7,958 nucleotides of DNA from Chloroflexota bacterium. Its GTDB lineage: Bacteria; Chloroflexota; Limnocylindria; QHBO01. The notes beneath the pieces were generated by a model that was given only the letters and a program-made list of their open reading frames with translations, ran no database searches and was not told where the DNA came from. The DNA lies in contig VBJP01000186.1 in NCBI GenBank assembly GCA_005880165.1, forward strand, positions 1 through 7,958, read 5' to 3'. A program made the translations under genes and the position numbers. Shown one piece after another: positions 5,865-7,958 of this stretch. The stretch's first letter is position 1. Each line of letters begins with the position of its first letter.

Positions 5865-6564
5865 CCTGCGCGCGGCGCCCTTCTCGGAGCGCCGGCGCCA
5901 CCTGCTGGGGATCCTGGCCAAGCCCCCGCCATCGGTCCGCCTGACGCCCTCGACGGAGGACCCGGCCACCGCGCGGCATTGGTTCGATGCCTTCGAGGGA
6001 GCGGGGCTCGATGGTGTCATCGCCAAGCGCGCCGATCAGCCCTACCTCCCCGGCAAGCGCGAGATGGCCAAGATCAAGCACCTCCGCACCGCCGATTGCG
6101 TGGTTGCGGGGTTCCGATGGCACAAGAACGGCCCGGGGACCCTGATCGGCTCGTTGCTGCTGGGGCTCTGGAACGATCAGGGCCAGCTCCAGCACGTAGG
6201 CGTGACTGCGTCGTTCAGCACCGTCAAACGCGCTGAGCTGGTGAAGTTCCTGGAGCCGTACCGTCGCGACGCCATCGCTGACCACCCGTGGCGTGAGTGG
6301 CGTGAGTGGGAGGAGCGTGCGGCCGCCGAAGGGCGCAGGCTTCCCGGCGCCACCAGCCGCTGGAATCGGGGCAAGGACCTCTCGTGGGAGCCGCTTCGGC
6401 CCGAGCTGGTCGCGGAGGTTGCCTTCGACCACCTGCAGGGCGATCGCTTCCGGCACGGCACCACGTTCCAGCGCTGGCGGACGGACAAGTCGCCGGCCGA
6501 CTGCCGCTACGACCAGCTCGAGGAAACGCCGCCGGCACTGCTCGCTGACCTCTTCGGATCCTGA
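5794..6564 (+). CDS. ATP-dependent DNA ligase, C-terminal fragment
   Basis: The ligase continues in this frame for 256 residues from GTG 5794 (or ATG 5800) to TGA 6562-6564. Visible elements, numbered from the GTG, are motif IIIa YVAFD (12-16), motif IV DGVIAKR (73-79) and motif V KIKH (93-96). An OB-fold domain follows (GPGTLIGSLLLGLW, then HVGVTASFS), and motif VI appears as RHGTTFQRWRTDKSP (about 220-234), with the R-x-D-K pattern used in the first step of ligation. Together with the upstream fragment all signature motifs I-VI are present, so the ancestor was a complete LigC-type ligase of about 365 residues. Whether this part is translated separately is unknown; GAGGGG (5784-5789) sits 4 nt before the GTG and could serve as a ribosome-binding site. 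Without K31 this fragment could not self-adenylate. An in-frame 9-nt tandem repeat lies at 6289-6306. Confidence 0.8.
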   Translation: MAMLARESPASYVAFDCLADGADDLRAAPFSERRRHLLGILAKPPPSVRLTPSTEDPATARHWFDAFEGAGLDGVIAKRADQPYLPGKREMAKIKHLRTADCVVAGFRWHKNGPGTLIGSLLLGLWNDQGQLQHVGVTASFSTVKRAELVKFLEPYRRDAIADHPWREWREWEERAAAEGRRLPGATSRWNRGKDLSWEPLRPELVAEVAFDHLQGDRFRHGTTFQRWRTDKSPADCRYDQLEETPPALLADLFGS

Positions 6565-6589
6565 CTGGGCCTGGAGCAAGGCTCGGCGG

Positions 6590-6595
6590 TACACT
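6590..6595 (+). promoter_or_regulatory. -10-like hexamer upstream of the DUF885 gene
   Basis: TACACT in the 95-nt gap after the ligase stop resembles a sigma-70 -10 box (TATAAT, 4 of 6) and lies 64 nt before the TTG start. No convincing -35 is found at 16-18 nt spacing, so support is weak. Confidence 0.2.
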
Positions 6596-6646
6596 TTCGG
6601 CATCCCTTGGGATCGCATCCCGACCCCCAAATGCCGACTGCACCTC

Positions 6647-6652
6647 GGGAGG
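6647..6652 (+). promoter_or_regulatory. Shine-Dalgarno GGGAGG deciding a TTG start
   Basis: GGGAGG is followed by a 7-nt spacer and then TTG at 6660. It is the best ribosome-binding site in the window and supports TTG as the DUF885 start, since no in-frame ATG or GTG is suitably placed nearby. Confidence 0.7.
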
Positions 6653-6659
6653 TTCCTCG

Positions 6660-7958
6660 TTGACCGTCACTGATACGAACGCGCTCGTCGACGAGCTCGC
6701 CACTCGCTTCTGGGAGAAGATCCTGGAGCTCGATCCGATCCAGGCCACCATCCTCGGCGACGATCGCTACGACGATCGTCTGCCGGATCTCAGTCCCGAG
6801 GGTCGCGCCAAGGAGGCGGACCTCTCGCGACAGGTGCTGTCGGAAGCCGAGGCGATCGGAGGCGACCACCTCGATACCGAGCAGGTGATCACGCGAGACA
6901 TGCTGATGCTGATCGCCCGCAACGGGCTCGAGGCGCAGGAGCGCAAGTTCTACCAGCTGGCCGTCGATCACATCTGGGGCGTCCAGACGATGCCCGTGCT
7001 CATCGCTCAGTACCAGAAGGCGGACACGCCCGAGGGGCTGGACAGGCTACTCACCCGATACGCTGGCTACCCGACCCTGGTCGACCAGCAGATCGGGACG
7101 CTGCGCGAAGGGATCGCCGACGGCCGAACGTCCGCTGCGGTCCCGGTGCGGCGGGCGATCGAGCAGATCGACCGCATGCTGTCGGTCCCCCCGGAAGACT
7201 ACCCGGCGGTGAGGATCGCGCAGGTCGCCGACGATGCGGCGCGCGAACGCCTGCACGACGCTGCCCACGAGACCCTGTATCCCGCCATCCAGCGCTATCG
7301 GGACTTCCTCGCCCAGGAGTACGAATCTCATGCGCGACCGATGCCTGGCATATCCACCACCCCCGGCGGCGAGGAGATGTACCGCCTCGCGATCCGCATG
7401 CAGACCACGCTGGATGCGAGTCCTGAGGAGGTCCACGCCTTTGGCCTGGACGACCTGGAGTGGATCGAGCGGGACAAGGACACCATTGCGCGCGGCCTTG
7501 GGCACGCGGATCGGATCGCGCTCGACGCGGCACTTGCGGACGACCCTGCCAACCACACCGACGACCCGCAAGCCCTGGTCCGCATGGCACAGCAGCAGAC
7601 GGAGCGCGCGTTCGCGGCTGCCCCGCGCTTCTTTGGCCGACTCCCAAAGGCGGACTGCGTGGTGATGGCGGTGGAGGAGTACCGCGAACAGGAATCGCCG
7701 CCCGCCTTCTACATGCCACCCAGCATCGACGGATCGCGGCAGGCGCAGTACTACCTGAACACCTACAAGCCGCACGATCGGCTGCTCCACAAGGTCGCCG
7801 CCATCACCTTCCACGAGGCCACGCCCGGGCACCATTTCCAGATCGGGATCGAGATGGAGCTCGATCACCTCAACGCGTTCCGTCGCTACGGGTCGCGTCT
7901 GGCGGGCGCGGCTTACGCGGAGGGCTGGGGCCTGTACGCGGAGCGGCTCGCCGACGAG
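6660..7958 (+). CDS. DUF885 family protein, putative zinc metallopeptidase (3' end outside window)
   Basis: The frame is open from TTG 6660 to the window end, giving 433 residues without a stop; complete members are about 550-600 residues. The start is chosen from the GGGAGG site 7 nt upstream. The N-terminus (MTVTDTNALVDELATRFWEKILELDP, shown in two parts as MTVTDTNALVDEL and FWEKILELDP) has no signal peptide, so the enzyme is probably cytoplasmic, unlike many secreted family members. Family features include PGGEEMYRLAIRMQTTLDASPEEVH in the middle, PPAFYMPPS, then the zinc-type motif HEATPGHHFQ (about residues 385-394) and YAEGWGLYAERLADE at the very end. The two His and the Glu of HExxPGHH and the Glu of YAEGW are the expected metal and catalytic residues. 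DUF885 proteins are poorly characterised; peptidase or aminopeptidase activity is inferred from the motif. A 10-codon open frame (6631-6663) overlaps its start. Confidence 0.88.
   Translation, partial: MTVTDTNALVDELATRFWEKILELDPIQATILGDDRYDDRLPDLSPEGRAKEADLSRQVLSEAEAIGGDHLDTEQVITRDMLMLIARNGLEAQERKFYQLAVDHIWGVQTMPVLIAQYQKADTPEGLDRLLTRYAGYPTLVDQQIGTLREGIADGRTSAAVPVRRAIEQIDRMLSVPPEDYPAVRIAQVADDAARERLHDAAHETLYPAIQRYRDFLAQEYESHARPMPGISTTPGGEEMYRLAIRMQTTLDASPEEVHAFGLDDLEWIERDKDTIARGLGHADRIALDAALADDPANHTDDPQALVRMAQQQTERAFAAAPRFFGRLPKADCVVMAVEEYREQESPPAFYMPPSIDGSRQAQYYLNTYKPHDRLLHKVAAITFHEATPGHHFQIGIEMELDHLNAFRRYGSRLAGAAYAEGWGLYAERLADE

Noticed and set aside
5478..6026. N-terminal extension of the beta-CASP frame upstream of ATG 5477
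   Set aside because: It lies antisense inside the ligase coding sequence and is of unordered composition, whereas MTIAIQFLGAVETVTGS is the normal family start.
3..6564. Canonical ligase-associated Lhr-Core/exonuclease/ligase/phosphoesterase operon
   Set aside because: Genes are on opposite strands and are separated by a sigma/anti-sigma operon. The ligase is short and LigC-like, the MBL enzyme is of RMMBL beta-CASP type, and no phosphoesterase is visible.
5686..6630. 314-codon minus-strand open frame opposite the ligase C-terminus
   Set aside because: Composition is typical of an antisense shadow (Arg/Gly/Pro/Leu-rich, no motifs), and the plus strand is clearly coding.
7047..7868. 273-codon minus-strand open frame opposite the DUF885 gene
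   Set aside because: The plus strand carries the diagnostic HEATPGHH motif. The minus frame shows no family features.

Overview
The window is high-GC bacterial DNA (by eye roughly two thirds G+C, with strong G/C preference at third codon positions). Coding density is high and genes lie on both strands. No rRNA, tRNA, CRISPR array, insertion sequence or phage gene was seen. Gene content suggests a soil or freshwater high-GC bacterium, perhaps Chloroflexota (Limnocylindria-like) or Actinomycetota: a long Lhr helicase, an ECF sigma factor paired with a membrane-anchored propeller protein rich in Ser/Ala/Pro, a beta-CASP nuclease and a LigC-like ligase. This placement is an inference from style and content only.

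Layout: (1) 3-1676 (+), the C-terminal 557 residues of an Lhr-type large helicase whose motor domains lie upstream of the window. (2) Convergent with it, and overlapping its stop codon by 4 nt, is a two-gene unit on the minus strand: an ECF sigma factor (3671-3087) followed, with an 8-nt ATG/TGA overlap, by a single-pass membrane protein with a beta-propeller-like outer domain (3094-1673) that is probably its anti-sigma factor or sensor. (3) 3672-3962, a 291-nt non-coding region with a perfect 11-bp inverted repeat, a GC hairpin and three closely spaced DnaA-box-like 9-mers. (4) 5477-3963 (-), a metallo-beta-lactamase/beta-CASP nuclease. (5) A 42-nt divergent intergenic gap, then an ATP-dependent DNA ligase (5520-6564, +) interrupted by a frame change at about 5781-5794. 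The segment between ligase motifs III and IIIa appears to be missing. (6) 6660-7958 (+), a DUF885 putative metallopeptidase with a TTG start and a strong Shine-Dalgarno sequence, cut by the window end.

Lhr, a beta-CASP metallo-nuclease and an ATP-dependent ligase lie within 6.5 kb. This recalls the ligase-associated DNA damage response clusters (Lhr-Core helicase, MBL exonuclease, ligase, phosphoesterase). The individual proteins look like different subfamilies, however, and a sigma/anti-sigma pair separates them, so any functional link is a hypothesis. The points most worth checking are the broken or split ligase, the DnaA-box-like cluster and the perfect inverted repeat upstream of the sigma factor.
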